Below, piece by piece: positions 1-8,765 of a stretch of DNA of 64,000 bases. Location: positions 186,001-250,000 of the forward strand of contig NZ_JAKVIM010000001.1 in the NCBI RefSeq assembly GCF_022601715.1, given 5' to 3'. The translations under genes and the position numbers were made by a program. Under the pieces are notes generated by a model. It saw only the letters and a list, made by a program, of their open reading frames with translations. It searched no databases and was not told where the DNA came from. Numbering within the stretch: the stretch's first letter is position 1; every line of letters starts with the position of its first letter. This DNA comes from Acinetobacter zhairuonensis. Lineage in GTDB: Bacteria; Pseudomonadota; Gammaproteobacteria; Pseudomonadales; Moraxellaceae.

Positions 1-588
1 CAGATTTTCACAGGCAAGCGCTGTGGTTTTGGTGGCCCATAATTTGGCATCAGCAGGGTTAAATGCCGTCACAGGCAGTTGTTTGTCAAAAGTCCGCACC
101 AATTTAAACGCCACTTTTTTGACATTTCCCAAGGTGTTGAAGTAACCAGTTTTATAATTGTAGGGAATCACCCGATAATATTTTTGAACTGCGGGTGGTG
201 TTTCAGGAAATGGAAATTCGCTGATGTTGCGTTTTGCCATATCATCCAAACGGTCCGTTCGTGCAATACAGACAATCAGTTCAGCCGCGGTTTTTGCCGC
301 CAACTGGTTTAAACAGGCTTTGACCAATTGTTTTTTCTTGGCTGGACTTTGAACCAGATAAAACGTCCACGGTTGTAAATTAGAAGAGTTTGGTGCGAGT
401 AGTGCCAAATCTAAACAAGCATCTAAAATTTCACTTGGAATGGCTCGATCGGTAAATTTTCTGACTGAACGACGGCTTTCGATGACCTTACGAAAATTGA
501 CCACATCAATATCTTGTGGGGCTGGTTCGTAATAGCGTGGTTTGCCTGATTCATCAGAAATGAACTGGGGTTGATCTGTATTTGTCAT
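1..588 (-). CDS. Nitroreductase family protein, 3' end cut by window edge
   Basis: The reading frame runs leftward from an ATG at 588 and is open to base 1, giving 196 codons without a stop. Residues 39-43 read RRSVR and residues 66-74 read PNSSNLQPW. Both are typical of the N-terminal half of FMN-dependent nitroreductases, where the Arg/Ser residues contact the flavin phosphate. Family members reduce nitroaromatics or quinones with NAD(P)H in the cytoplasm; the physiological substrate cannot be read from sequence. The C-terminal part lies outside the window, so completeness is unknown. The next gene upstream on the same strand ends at 702 and has its own terminator, so this gene is probably transcribed alone. 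Confidence 0.8.
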   Translation of the reverse strand, partial: MTNTDQPQFISDESGKPRYYEPAPQDIDVVNFRKVIESRRSVRKFTDRAIPSEILDACLDLALLAPNSSNLQPWTFYLVQSPAKKKQLVKACLNQLAAKTAAELIVCIARTDRLDDMAKRNISEFPFPETPPAVQKYYRVIPYNYKTGYFNTLGNVKKVAFKLVRTFDKQLPVTAFNPADAKLWATKTTALACENL

Positions 589-670
589 AGGATTTATAAA
601 GTGAGAAGCGTTGTTTTCAGAACATAACGTGCCAGGTTTAACTGTTGTTGTATTTGGGTGAGTCAAAACA

Positions 671-691
671 AAAGGGGCAAACTGCCCCTTT
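671..691 (-). terminator. Intrinsic terminator after the crotonase gene
   Basis: A 9-bp perfect stem (AAAGGGGCA / TGCCCCTTT) encloses a three-base loop. Read on the minus strand it is followed by a T-rich run (TTTTGTTTTG). It sits 11 bases past the stop of the minus-strand gene at 702-1502. Confidence 0.8.
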
Positions 692-701
692 AGATACTCA
701 A

Positions 702-1502
702 TTAGTTAAATTGAGAAAAATCAGGTTTACGCTTTTGCATAAAGGCAGCCACGGCTTCCATCATTTCTGGTGAGCCAACACGATCCATGAAAATTTCAGC
801 TTCGTGATCAATCCAAGCTACAATTTCATTTACATTGTGCTTCATCAGGCTTTTAGATTGCACTAAAGACGCAAGAGGTAAAGCAGACAATTGTGCTGCT
901 TTTTGGGCAGCTGTCGCATACACATCGTCTTCAATACTGTTCACAAGGTTTGCAGAAACAGCAGTTGCACTATCAAATTTTTGCGCAGTAAGTAGTAATT
1001 CTGCTGCTTTTAGATAGCCAGCTTGCTCAACCAATAATTTGCTTGAAGCACCTTCAGGCGATAAACCAAGGCTCACAAATGGAATTTGAAAGAGTGCAGT
1101 ATTGTCGCTATAAACTAAATCGCAATGTAAAAGTATCGTCACCCCAATCCCGATCGCCACACCGCGCACCGCAGCAATTAAGGGTTTAGAAAACTTTGCG
1201 GCAGATTTAAGTAGAATAAATGGAGGACCTTCAGATGCAGGAGCTTGACCTTTTTGAGCGGCATATTTCATAAAGTCTTGCATGTCATTGCCGGCAGTGA
1301 AATCTGCATCTTCACCACGTAAAATGACTACACGAACCTCTTTAGATTGGTCTGCTTCATCAAGGGCTTGGGCAATCCATAAATACAATTCACCATACAG
1401 TGCATTTTTCGCTTTTGGACGGTTAATGGCTAAAGTCAGAATACCATTGTCTAAATTTGCATTTAAATGTTCATGTGGTTGTTGAATACAACTGAGCGTC
1501 AT
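702..1502 (-). CDS. Enoyl-CoA hydratase/isomerase family protein
   Basis: This 266-residue protein has the length and layout of a crotonase. The first oxyanion-hole segment is around GEDADFTAGNDM (about residue 65). The second glycine-rich segment is RGVAIGIGVTILLHCD (about residues 114-129), followed by SLGLSPEGASS with a Glu at the usual catalytic position. Members hydrate or isomerise acyl-CoA thioesters in fatty-acid or aromatic degradation; the exact substrate is not readable. An AAGGA ribosome site lies 7 bases before the ATG. The gene stands alone between divergent nadM and a strong terminator. Confidence 0.85.
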   Translation of the reverse strand: MTLSCIQQPHEHLNANLDNGILTLAINRPKAKNALYGELYLWIAQALDEADQSKEVRVVILRGEDADFTAGNDMQDFMKYAAQKGQAPASEGPPFILLKSAAKFSKPLIAAVRGVAIGIGVTILLHCDLVYSDNTALFQIPFVSLGLSPEGASSKLLVEQAGYLKAAELLLTAQKFDSATAVSANLVNSIEDDVYATAAQKAAQLSALPLASLVQSKSLMKHNVNEIVAWIDHEAEIFMDRVGSPEMMEAVAAFMQKRKPDFSQFN

Positions 1503-1604
1503 CGTACTATCCTTGCTTTAAAATTTAATTAAAATTTATGTGCCATTATGTCGTATCTTTTGAAAAAACGGTGCAACTGATGAGTTCATAAAAATTCATT
1601 TCCT

Positions 1605-2174
1605 ATGAAACATACATTTGATTATCTGGTTTTTATTGGTCGTTTTCAGCCGTTTCACTTGGCACATATGCGTACCATACAAATAGCACTGGAACTGAGT
1701 GACTTTGTGATTTTGGCATTGGGTTCTGCGCAAATGGAACGCAATATTAAGAATCCATTTACCGCCCAAGAGCGCGAACAGATGATTTTATCGAATTTTT
1801 CTGAGGAAGATGCAGCGCGTATTCGCTTTGTGCACGTGATTGACGTTTATAACGATAAAAAATGGGTCAATTTGGTCAAAACCTTAGTGGCTGATGTGGT
1901 CCAATCTGAACATAAAGTGGGCTTGATTGGGCATTTTAAAGATGAATCTTCTTACTATTTAGAACTATTTCCAGAATGGGAAATGGTGGAAATTGATAGT
2001 TTAGAAGATGCAATGTCTGCGACACCAATGCGTGAAGCCTTTTATCGTGGTGAAATTTGGGAAGATAAGTTTCCGCAGGGCACAATTGAGTTTTTACAAA
2101 AGTTCAAGCAAAGCGCGATTTATCAACAATTACAACACAAATACCAGACCCAAGATAAAAGCAATCTTGAGTAA
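1605..2174 (+). CDS. nadM: Nicotinamide-nucleotide adenylyltransferase (NadM type)
   Basis: The protein makes NAD from NMN and ATP, or the deamido form from NaMN. The 189 residues carry the nucleotidyltransferase signature GRFQPFHLAH near residue 12 in place of HxGH. A second motif, SATPMREAF, near residue 140 matches the ISTxxR region. Several members of this family are fused to a C-terminal Nudix hydrolase; here the protein stops after the transferase domain. Three bases (cct) precede the ATG and the Shine-Dalgarno is weak. The gene is divergent from the crotonase and is followed closely by a YceI gene. The name rests on motif recognition, so NadM versus a related transferase is not fully settled. 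Confidence 0.78.
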   Translation: MKHTFDYLVFIGRFQPFHLAHMRTIQIALELSDFVILALGSAQMERNIKNPFTAQEREQMILSNFSEEDAARIRFVHVIDVYNDKKWVNLVKTLVADVVQSEHKVGLIGHFKDESSYYLELFPEWEMVEIDSLEDAMSATPMREAFYRGEIWEDKFPQGTIEFLQKFKQSAIYQQLQHKYQTQDKSNLE

Positions 2175-2207
2175 AATAAGGTTCATCTCCTCGGTTGAGG
2201 AATGGAC

Positions 2208-2801
2208 ATGAGTGCCAGCATTATAACTTTTCAAATACCGCATATACCCAAAGCTTGGTGGGTGTTTTGCTGTGTCATGATCATGCCTATACAGATGACT
2301 CAAGCAGATTTATGGCATCTTACTCCTGATTCAGAAGTTGGCTTTCATATTGATTCTTTTGGGGTGACTTTAGTCAAAGGTCAATTTGAACAGGTGCAGT
2401 CGACCATGCAGTTTGATCTGCAACAACCTGAACGTGCCAATGCTCAAGTGGTGCTGGATATCAACAGTATCAGCATCAATAAGCCTTCCTTAAAAGCAAT
2501 GGTTTTGGGTCCAGATTTGTTTTATGCAGAAAAATATAAAACTGCAATTTTTAAAAGTACTCAATTTAAAATGCTTGGTAATCATTATTATCAAATTCAA
2601 GGCAATTTAACCTTGCGGGGTGTTACGCGTCCTATCACTTTCGATGCCAAATTAACACCAGATTCAAATCAACCCGACCTGTTAAACGTGGAAGCTTATA
2701 CTGTGATTCGTCGTAGTGATTTTGGCATGAAACAAACCTTAGGCGGGATTGGAGAAAAAGTGAAGATTCAGGTAATTGGGCAATGGAAAAACAGTGAATA
2801 A
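2208..2801 (+). CDS. YceI family periplasmic protein
   Basis: YceI proteins are small secreted lipocalin-like beta barrels that bind isoprenoid or other amphipathic ligands. The protein begins with a hydrophobic stretch (AWWVFCCVMIMP, about residues 16-27) ending in a plausible cleavage site after TQA. The YceI pattern follows: WHLTPDSEVGFHIDSFG, GQFEQVQSTMQFD, a central KAMVLGPDLFYAEKYKTAIF and NLTLRGVTRPITF, and a C-terminal RSDFGMK. An earlier in-frame ATG at 2202 exists. The start at 2208 is preferred because GAGGA lies six bases before it. It follows nadM by 33 bases and may be cotranscribed. Confidence 0.85.
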   Translation: MSASIITFQIPHIPKAWWVFCCVMIMPIQMTQADLWHLTPDSEVGFHIDSFGVTLVKGQFEQVQSTMQFDLQQPERANAQVVLDINSISINKPSLKAMVLGPDLFYAEKYKTAIFKSTQFKMLGNHYYQIQGNLTLRGVTRPITFDAKLTPDSNQPDLLNVEAYTVIRRSDFGMKQTLGGIGEKVKIQVIGQWKNSE

Positions 2802-2812
2802 ACAAAATGTAT

Positions 2813-3703
2813 TTAATTAAGCATATTTGGGGTTTTCTCGGTTAGAAGTTGTGTTAACTGTTGAAGTTGTGCGGATTGTTGTTTCCAGTGATGCCAATAT
2901 AGAGGCAAGTCGATGCTTAAATCTTCTGAAACTTCGATCAGTTCACCTGTCTGCAAAAATTGATTTGCCTGATAGTCTGGAAGCCAGCTATATCCTAGCC
3001 CCATGACGGTTGCATCAACAAATGCTGTTGAACAGGGGATAAAAAAATGTGGATACTGGGTTGGATTGAGTCCAAATTTTTGTTGGATAAAGCCTGTATG
3101 CATGAAATCTTTTTCATTGTAAATCAGGGCGGGAGCAAGCCGTAAAGTTTCTCTGCTAACACCCTGTTTAAACCATTGCTGTTGGAACTGAGGTGTTGCA
3201 ACTAAGCGATAATGCATGTTGCCTAAATAGGCAGCGATACAGCCTTTCATGGGCTTAGGTTCAGTGGTCAAGCAGGCATTCACCAGTCCAGCTTCAAGTA
3301 AGTGATGTGTATGTGACTGATCATCAACCTGAAATTGCAGCACAATTTTGTTTTCAATCAGGTTTTGCTTGAGTAAAGGCAATAACCAAGTGGCAAGTGA
3401 GTCAGCGTTGGTGGCAATATTAATTTGATAAAATGCAGATTCAGCGGATTTACCCGTTAAATTTTGCATTAAATTTTGTTCAAGCAATCGACTGTGTTGT
3501 AAATAGTGTAATAACGATAAGCCTGCCTGAGTAGCACGACAGGGTCGTTCCCGCACAACCAGTAAATGACCTAAAGATTTTTCCAGACTTTGCACACGCA
3601 TGGTGACTGCCGAAGCGGTGATGCATAAGCGTTCGGCTGCCAAGTCAAAACTGCCTGTTTCAGCGACAGCCAAGAAGGCATCACATTGTTTACTATTCAG
3701 CAT
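2813..3703 (-). CDS. argP: LysR-family regulator, ArgP (IciA) type
   Basis: This is a 296-residue LysR protein with an N-terminal winged helix-turn-helix (about residues 10-60, including ETGSFDLAAERLCITASAVTMRV) and a C-terminal effector-binding domain. In enterobacteria ArgP activates the arginine/lysine exporter gene argO in response to basic amino acids. Here it sits divergent to an ArgO-like gene with about 137 bases between the starts, the same arrangement as that regulator-target pair. A further ATG-equivalent at 3724 would add seven residues; the start at 3703 (MLNSKQ) matches the family better. The assignment to ArgP combines domain similarity and neighbour context. Confidence 0.85.
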   Translation of the reverse strand: MLNSKQCDAFLAVAETGSFDLAAERLCITASAVTMRVQSLEKSLGHLLVVRERPCRATQAGLSLLHYLQHSRLLEQNLMQNLTGKSAESAFYQINIATNADSLATWLLPLLKQNLIENKIVLQFQVDDQSHTHHLLEAGLVNACLTTEPKPMKGCIAAYLGNMHYRLVATPQFQQQWFKQGVSRETLRLAPALIYNEKDFMHTGFIQQKFGLNPTQYPHFFIPCSTAFVDATVMGLGYSWLPDYQANQFLQTGELIEVSEDLSIDLPLYWHHWKQQSAQLQQLTQLLTEKTPNMLN

Positions 3704-3840
3704 GATGGGGTTTAGTCCACACAATAAGTCATGGCTATAATCTAAGATAAATTGAGTTAAATTGATATTTTTTTAGTTTTATTTAGTTTGATAAAAAATC
3801 CTTGATAATGCGATGGAGCAATAATCACAGTGGAAAAGTC

Positions 3841-4446
3841 ATGCTACAAACGTATTTACAAGGAATCGCCATTGGAATGAGTCTGATCGTGGCGATTGGG
3901 GCGCAAAATGCTTTTGTTTTAAAACAGGGCTTGAAACAACAATCCGTATTTTGGGTCTGCTTCGTTTGTGCATTGTCTGATTCAATTTTAATTTTGTTAG
4001 GCATCACGGGCTTTTCTGTGGTGTTGCAGCATTATCCAGAAGTTCTGGGCATGGCGAAGTGGGCGGGGGCGTTATTCTTATTTTGGTATGGCTTGCAACA
4101 TTTACTTGCAGCATTCAAATCGAATCAGGCATTACAAGCAGCACAACAGAATGAAACTAAATTGGGACAAATCCTGTTGGTCTGTTTGGCTTTAACTTGG
4201 CTAAACCCGCATGTATATTTGGATACTGTGGTGTTAATTGGTTCTATTTCAACTCAATTTGAACAGAGCAAACTTTATTTTGCTTTAGGCGCCATAACGG
4301 CATCATGGTTGTTCTTTTTTAGTCTGGGTTACGGGGCACGACTGCTAACCCCAATTTTTGAAAATCCTAAGGCATGGAAAGTTTTGGATGGTTTAATTGC
4401 TTTGATTATGTGGAGTATTGCATTGTCATTAATTGTGGATGCATAA
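3841..4446 (+). CDS. argO: LysE/ArgO family amino-acid exporter
   Basis: This 201-residue inner-membrane protein exports basic amino acids. The N-terminus contains the LysE signature GMSLIVAIGAQNAFVLKQGLK (about residues 9-29). The rest shows five to six hydrophobic segments, with the conserved TWLNPHVYLDTVVLIGS around residues 119-135. The frame is open from 3802, but ATG 3841 is preferred: it has GGAAAAG just upstream and puts the family N-terminus first. It is divergent from argP, whose product is expected to control it. The convergent downstream gene is separated by a shared hairpin terminator. Confidence 0.87.
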   Translation: MLQTYLQGIAIGMSLIVAIGAQNAFVLKQGLKQQSVFWVCFVCALSDSILILLGITGFSVVLQHYPEVLGMAKWAGALFLFWYGLQHLLAAFKSNQALQAAQQNETKLGQILLVCLALTWLNPHVYLDTVVLIGSISTQFEQSKLYFALGAITASWLFFFSLGYGARLLTPIFENPKAWKVLDGLIALIMWSIALSLIVDA

Positions 4447-4451
4447 GAACA

Positions 4452-4494
4452 AAAGCCACTGACTCTGATTATTTCTCAGGTACTCAGTGGCTTT
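4452..4494. terminator. Bidirectional hairpin between argO and peroxiredoxin genes
   Basis: An 11-bp perfect stem (AAAGCCACTGA / TCAGTGGCTTT) with a 21-base loop lies between two convergent genes. Modest T runs flank it on both strands. Confidence 0.6.
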
Positions 4495-4501
4495 ATATTG
4501 C

Positions 4502-4960
4502 TTAAGCTTGTAAAGCCTTTAAATCGGCAAGCACTTGTTCAGCATGACCAGCCGCTTTGACTTTACGATATTCTTTGATGAGTTTGCCTTGATGGAAAAT
4601 GAAAGTTGAGCGTTCAATCCCCATGACTTGTTTGCCATACATATTTTTTTCTTTAATCACATCAAAGTGTTTACACAGCACTTCTTCTTTATCACTGATC
4701 AGGTCAATTGTGAGGGATTGTTTGGCTGTGAAGTTTTGATGTGCTTTGACCGAGTCACGAGAAACACCAAAAATGGTGGTGTTTAAGTCATTAAATTGGT
4801 CTTTTAAACAAGAAAAGCTAACAGCCTGAGTGGTACAGCCAGGGGTTGAATCCTTTGGATAGAAATACACAATCAGCCATTCAGTTGGGACTTCAGTTAA
4901 GTTGACTTCACCCGTGGTCGTTGGGAAGATTTGATTCGGAAGTTGAATTGTATCCGTCAT
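4502..4960 (-). CDS. Peroxiredoxin of the Bcp/PrxQ subfamily
   Basis: This thioredoxin-fold peroxidase reduces H2O2 and organic peroxides in the cytosol. The 152 residues show the AhpC/Bcp pattern: YFYPKDSTPGCTTQA places the peroxidatic Cys at residue 42, and GVSRDS, DKEEVLCKHFDV and GIERSTFIF follow. In E. coli Bcp the resolving Cys lies five residues after the peroxidatic one. Here that position is Val, and the next Cys is nine residues later (Cys51, in SFSC), with another at about residue 94. The resolving chemistry may therefore differ. The gene starts three bases after the stop of the upstream pyrophosphatase gene, so the two are very probably cotranscribed. Confidence 0.85.
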   Translation of the reverse strand: MTDTIQLPNQIFPTTTGEVNLTEVPTEWLIVYFYPKDSTPGCTTQAVSFSCLKDQFNDLNTTIFGVSRDSVKAHQNFTAKQSLTIDLISDKEEVLCKHFDVIKEKNMYGKQVMGIERSTFIFHQGKLIKEYRKVKAAGHAEQVLADLKALQA

Positions 4961-4963
4961 GGT

Positions 4964-5662
4964 TTATCCTTCAATCTGGTGTTGTTCTAGTTCAAGCGGT
5001 AAAAAGGCGTAGTTCTCGTGATAGAGAATATCACCTTTTATAATATTCAGGGCATGTTGGAAAATGGGACCATCAATTACAGTGGTATGAAATTCTCCTG
5101 CTTCTCCGCAAGGATCAATGCCTCTGGCTACAAGTTCTTGAATATAGTCTGGTGTTAGGATTTGTCCTAAATCTTCAACTTTCATTCCTAGGTTGAGATT
5201 GACTGTGACAATGATGCTTTGAAATCCAAGCGCGATAAATTCCTGCACAATTTCTAGACGTGGACGTTGCCAAAGGGGCATGCATAAACTGAGTTGACTT
5301 TTATTACATACAGATTGATTCCATTCTGCATGTGCCATTAAATCAATATCACCCGTTACCAGAGTTTCTGCACCTAAAGCTTGGGCTTTTTGCAGCAGTT
5401 GAATGAAGTGGTTTTCATAGTCTTGCCATGTTGCCGAAGCAGTAAAGATCGGCAGTCCTATTGCATGCGCCTGCGCATGAATGATGTCGAGTGACATACC
5501 ATGTGAGCGTGACTTTAAGCCTTGTTCTTCCAGCATCACAATGAGCGCGACAGCCTCTCCCATCTGCATGGCTTGGTAGAGGGCAAGGCTACTGTCTTTA
5601 CCACCACTATAAGAGGCGACAAATTTTTGACCTTGAGCATTGGTATTCCATTCAACAAGCAT
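4964..5662 (-). CDS. ATP pyrophosphatase of the Dph6/ATP_bind_4 family
   Basis: This 232-residue member of the adenine-nucleotide alpha-hydrolase superfamily carries the PP-loop SYSGGKDSSLALY at about residues 18-30 and the C-terminal CGEAGEFHTTV motif shared with eukaryotic diphthine-ammonia ligase Dph6. Bacteria lack diphthamide, so the substrate here is unknown. The family chemistry is amidation or thiolation through an adenylated intermediate. It lies directly upstream of the peroxiredoxin gene, with only a three-base gap between them. Annotations such as 'diphthine ammonia ligase' would be misleading. Confidence 0.8.
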   Translation of the reverse strand: MLVEWNTNAQGQKFVASYSGGKDSSLALYQAMQMGEAVALIVMLEEQGLKSRSHGMSLDIIHAQAHAIGLPIFTASATWQDYENHFIQLLQKAQALGAETLVTGDIDLMAHAEWNQSVCNKSQLSLCMPLWQRPRLEIVQEFIALGFQSIIVTVNLNLGMKVEDLGQILTPDYIQELVARGIDPCGEAGEFHTTVIDGPIFQHALNIIKGDILYHENYAFLPLELEQHQIEG

Positions 5663-5694
5663 AATTCAGTTCTATCAATTTTGAGCCATAGAAA

Positions 5695-5715
5695 AAGCCT
5701 GCATTAAGCAGGCTT
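5695..5715 (-). terminator. Intrinsic terminator of the queE-queC operon
   Basis: An 8-bp stem (AAGCCTGC / GCAGGCTT) with a five-base loop is followed on the minus strand by a T run. It lies 17 bases past the stop of the small secreted-protein gene at 5733. Confidence 0.8.
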
Positions 5716-5732
5716 CATTCACGTTTCGCGAA

Positions 5733-6143
5733 TTATTTTTTCGGTTGAGCGTTTTTCATTGCTTCTTCAGTTAAAGACTTTAATTTAGTGGTTAACTGAG
5801 GACCGAAGCACGCTTGTAAGTCTTTGTTTTGCTTTTGAACAAAAGCAAGTGTACTAGGACTTTTCTTCTGGTTAATTGCGCTTTGGATTTCCCATTTTTG
5901 AGCATTGGTTAGCTTACCATCTGCTTCAACAGCACAAGTACAGTATTTACTTACTTCAGCACTTGATAACTTATTACCTTTGGCTGTTTCTTCTTTACAA
6001 ACATTAATTAATGCAGCTTTTACATTGGTGCTTTTATAAGCTTCTTGTAGTTTGTTCGATTCCGCAGCATGTGATGCAGTTGCGAATAATGCAGCCGCTG
6101 AAACCAATGTAGAAAGAATAATGTTTGATTTTAAATTTTTCAT
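5733..6143 (-). CDS. Small secreted protein with conserved cysteines, function unknown
   Basis: The 136-residue protein has a clear signal peptide: a Lys-containing start, then a hydrophobic core (IILSTLVSAAALFATAS) and AxA cleavage near residue 27. The mature part is helical-looking and Lys-rich, with four Cys residues: one in INVCKEE, two in YCTCAVEADGK, and one near LQACFG. Paired disulfides in the periplasm are plausible. I do not recognise a named family. It begins 16 bases downstream of queC and ends at a strong terminator, so it is probably expressed with the queuosine genes although it has no obvious role in that pathway. Confidence 0.7.
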   Translation of the reverse strand: MKNLKSNIILSTLVSAAALFATASHAAESNKLQEAYKSTNVKAALINVCKEETAKGNKLSSAEVSKYCTCAVEADGKLTNAQKWEIQSAINQKKSPSTLAFVQKQNKDLQACFGPQLTTKLKSLTEEAMKNAQPKK

Positions 6144-6159
6144 AAACTGTACCCTGTAA

Positions 6160-6828
6160 TTACGGTATGTAACGTGTTGGGTCTGCTACACCTGCATCTT
6201 CAAAGCCTTGTTTGCGTAAGCGGCAGCTGTCGCATTTACCACAAGCACGTCCTTGGTCATCTGCTTGGTAGCAAGACACCGTTTGACTATAGTCTACGTC
6301 ATGTTCAATACCTAAGCGAATGATATTTGCTTTGGATAAATGTAACAGAGGTGTTTCAAATTTAAGAGGTTTTCCTTCAACACCGACTTTGGTTGCCAAG
6401 CGTGCCATGTTGGCAAAAGCTTCAATATATTCTGGACGACAGTCAGGATAGCCTGAATAATCAACGGCATTGACACCAATGACAATCGCTTCAGCCCCAA
6501 AAACTTCTGCTGCAGCTAAAGCATACGACAAGAAAATGGTGTTACGTGCTGGAACATAAGTTACAGGAATACCATCTTGAAGTTGTTCTGGTACATCAAT
6601 ACTGTGGTCTGTTAAGGCAGAACCACCTAAGTTACTTAAATCAATATTAATAATACGATGTTCAACACCAGCACGTTGTGTTAACGCTTTTGCAGCATCA
6701 AGTTCTGTGGTAGAGCGTTGACCATACATGAAGCTAATCGCCATGCATTCGTAACGTGCTTGTGCCCAAGCTAAACAAGTAGTTGAGTCTAAGCCGCCAG
6801 ATAACAAGACTATGGCACGAGTGCGCAT
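6160..6828 (-). CDS. queC: 7-cyano-7-deazaguanine synthase
   Basis: QueC converts 7-carboxy-7-deazaguanine to preQ0 using ATP and ammonia, for queuosine in tRNA. The 222-residue protein opens with the PP-loop [16 protein letters not shown] (about residues 7-22). It carries [13 protein letters not shown] in the middle and a C-terminal zinc site, [17 protein letters not shown] (four Cys, about residues 187-203). Length and motifs match the family. It lies 29 bases downstream of queE, the enzyme for the preceding step, so the two form an operon. Confidence 0.95.
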   Translation of the reverse strand: MRTRAIVLLSGGLDSTTCLAWAQARYECMAISFMYGQRSTTELDAAKALTQRAGVEHRIINIDLSNLGGSALTDHSIDVPEQLQDGIPVTYVPARNTIFLSYALAAAEVFGAEAIVIGVNAVDYSGYPDCRPEYIEAFANMARLATKVGVEGKPLKFETPLLHLSKANIIRLGIEHDVDYSQTVSCYQADDQGRACGKCDSCRLRKQGFEDAGVADPTRYIP

Positions 6829-6857
6829 ATGAAAATCTCCTAAATATCTAAAAGCAA

Positions 6858-7568
6858 TTAACGACCAGTTTCATCGTTCCACAACATTTTATGCAGTTGT
6901 AGTTGGAAACGAACAGGGAGATGGTCTTCTAAAATCCATTGCGCTAAGTCACGCGCAAGTTGCGGTAGGCGTACAGCACCTTTTTCTACAGCAAAAGCAG
7001 GGGAGAACCAAACGGTACTGACTTTGTCCTGTAGTTGATACTGTGCAACCTGTTGTTTTGACCATTCATAGTCTTCACGGTTACAGATCACGAATTTAAT
7101 CTGATCATGCTGAGTTAAATGATCGAGGTTGGACATTAAATTACGTTGTTCTTCACCTGAAGTTGGGGTTTTCAGGTCTAAAACTTTGGAAACGCGTGGG
7201 TCTACTTTAGAAACATCTAAAGCACCACTGGTTTCTAATGACACCTCACAGCCCAAATCGGCAAGACGGTTCATTAAAGGTAATGCATTGGGTTGAGCCA
7301 GTGGCTCGCCACCTGTGACACACACATAAGGTGTTTTAAAGTCCAGTGTGGTTTGAATAATCTGTTCGAGCGATTGGCGCTCGCCACCTTCAAATGAATA
7401 AGTGGTATCACAATATGTACAACGCAGCGGGCAGCCTGTTAATCGGATAAACACCGTTGGCAGTCCTGCTGTATTTGCTTCACCTTGTAATGAATAGAAA
7501 ATCTCCGTGATGCGTAAGCCCGCAGCCGGATCAGAAACAGGAATAGCCGAAGATCGGAGAGTATTCAT
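6858..7568 (-). CDS. queE: 7-carboxy-7-deazaguanine synthase (radical SAM)
   Basis: QueE makes the 7-deazapurine ring by a radical SAM rearrangement of 6-carboxytetrahydropterin. The sequence contains [14 protein letters not shown] at the N-terminus and the radical SAM cysteine motif [15 protein letters not shown] (CxxxCxxC), followed by [11 protein letters not shown] for SAM binding. The frame opens at 7586. ATG 7568 (MNTLRSS) was chosen as the more family-like N-terminus, although neither start has a strong ribosome site. The product is about 236 residues and queC follows. queD and queF are not in this window. Confidence 0.93.
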   Translation of the reverse strand: MNTLRSSAIPVSDPAAGLRITEIFYSLQGEANTAGLPTVFIRLTGCPLRCTYCDTTYSFEGGERQSLEQIIQTTLDFKTPYVCVTGGEPLAQPNALPLMNRLADLGCEVSLETSGALDVSKVDPRVSKVLDLKTPTSGEEQRNLMSNLDHLTQHDQIKFVICNREDYEWSKQQVAQYQLQDKVSTVWFSPAFAVEKGAVRLPQLARDLAQWILEDHLPVRFQLQLHKMLWNDETGR

Positions 7569-7602
7569 AGCACAAGATAACCACATGATAGAAAAATAAA
7601 AA

Positions 7603-7630
7603 TCTCTACGATCATGTCTGACCGTAGAGA
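7603..7630 (-). terminator. Intrinsic terminator after dapD
   Basis: TCTCTACG and CGTAGAGA form an 8-bp stem. On the minus strand it is followed by a T-rich run (TTTTTATTTTTC). It separates dapD from queE. Confidence 0.8.
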
Positions 7631-7650
7631 CCGAAAAGCATTTTGAGAAA

Positions 7651-8472
7651 TTAGTCTTCGCGTAATAATTCGTTCAAGCTCGTTTTAGCACGAGTTTTCG
7701 CATCAACTTTTTTCACAATAATTGCAGCATATAAGCTGTAAGTACCGCATTTAGAAGGAAGGCTACCAGAAACTACTACAGAACCTGCTGGTACGCGTCC
7801 GTAATGGATTTCGCCAGTTTCACGGTCATAAATCTTAGTCGATTGACCAATGAATACGCCCATTGAAATCACAGAACCTTCTTCAACAATCACGCCTTCA
7901 ACGATTTCAGAACGTGCACCGATGAAGCAGTTGTCTTCAATAATGGTTGGATTCGCTTGTAAAGGCTCGAGTACACCACCGATACCTACGCCACCAGACA
8001 AGTGTACGTTTTTACCAATTTGTGCACATGAACCTACAGTTGCCCATGTATCAACCATTGTGCCTTCATCTACATAAGCACCAATGTTGACATAAGATGG
8101 CATTAACACCACATTTTTTGCTTGGAAGCTGCCTTTACGTGCAACTGCTGGCGGTACAACACGTACGCCCGCAGCTTTGAACTGTTCTTCAGTCCAACCA
8201 GAGAATTTAGTGTCAACTTTGTCGTAAAAACGAAGATCACAAGACTCAATTGGTTTGTTATCGTTTAATTTGAACGATAACAACACTGCTTTTTTAAGCC
8301 ATTGGTTTACTACCCATTCGCCGTCGATTTTTTCAGCAACACGTAATGAACCATTATCTAAACCAGCAAGCGCTTGTTCAACAGCGTCGCGAATTTCAGC
8401 TGGGCAGTCCGCAGCAGTGAAATTGGCACGGTCTTCAAAGGCTTGTTCGATAATTGTCGAAAGCTGAGACAT
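7651..8472 (-). CDS. dapD: Tetrahydrodipicolinate N-succinyltransferase
   Basis: DapD transfers succinyl from succinyl-CoA to tetrahydrodipicolinate in lysine and meso-diaminopimelate synthesis. The 273-residue length matches the family. An N-terminal helical domain (about 1-100) is followed by a left-handed beta helix of hexapeptide repeats, seen as the succession [38 protein letters not shown], and [24 protein letters not shown]. It has its own terminator. The roughly 290-base region upstream is shared with the divergent carO gene. Confidence 0.96.
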   Translation of the reverse strand: MSQLSTIIEQAFEDRANFTAADCPAEIRDAVEQALAGLDNGSLRVAEKIDGEWVVNQWLKKAVLLSFKLNDNKPIESCDLRFYDKVDTKFSGWTEEQFKAAGVRVVPPAVARKGSFQAKNVVLMPSYVNIGAYVDEGTMVDTWATVGSCAQIGKNVHLSGGVGIGGVLEPLQANPTIIEDNCFIGARSEIVEGVIVEEGSVISMGVFIGQSTKIYDRETGEIHYGRVPAGSVVVSGSLPSKCGTYSLYAAIIVKKVDAKTRAKTSLNELLRED

Positions 8473-8731
8473 GATCTTCCTTCCAAAAAAAATTTTGAAG
8501 ATTTTACACTATATTTGCTCAAAAATAGATGAAAAATCGTCTTAAGATCGGAATTTATAATTGAGACAGTTCTGTAAAAAACTATGTTAACTTGTATAGG
8601 TTGTTAAACAGATTATTATTTGCAAACGAAATTTACTGAAATATGTATCAAAAGTTAACACAAACCAAGCAAATCGTTCATAAAAAGTACCGATGTTCTG
8701 GTCTAGCATGAGTTCATCAAAACAACTTCAC

Positions 8732-8748
8732 GATTAAAAAGTTTAATC
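8732..8748 (+). other. Small hairpin in the carO leader
   Basis: A 7-bp inverted repeat (GATTAAA / TTTAATC, three-base loop) ends four bases before the GAGGAGA ribosome site of carO. It might affect mRNA stability or ribosome access. This is seen in sequence only. Confidence 0.4.
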
Positions 8749-8765
8749 TTCTGAGGAGACCAGCA

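Noticed and set aside
4452..4494. Lysine riboswitch linked to argO
   Set aside because: The hairpin is downstream, not upstream, and the region before argO is too short; ArgP control fits better.
6829..6857. preQ1 riboswitch ahead of queC
   Set aside because: The gap to queE is only 29 bases, too short for an aptamer, and no C-rich hairpin with an A-rich tail is seen.
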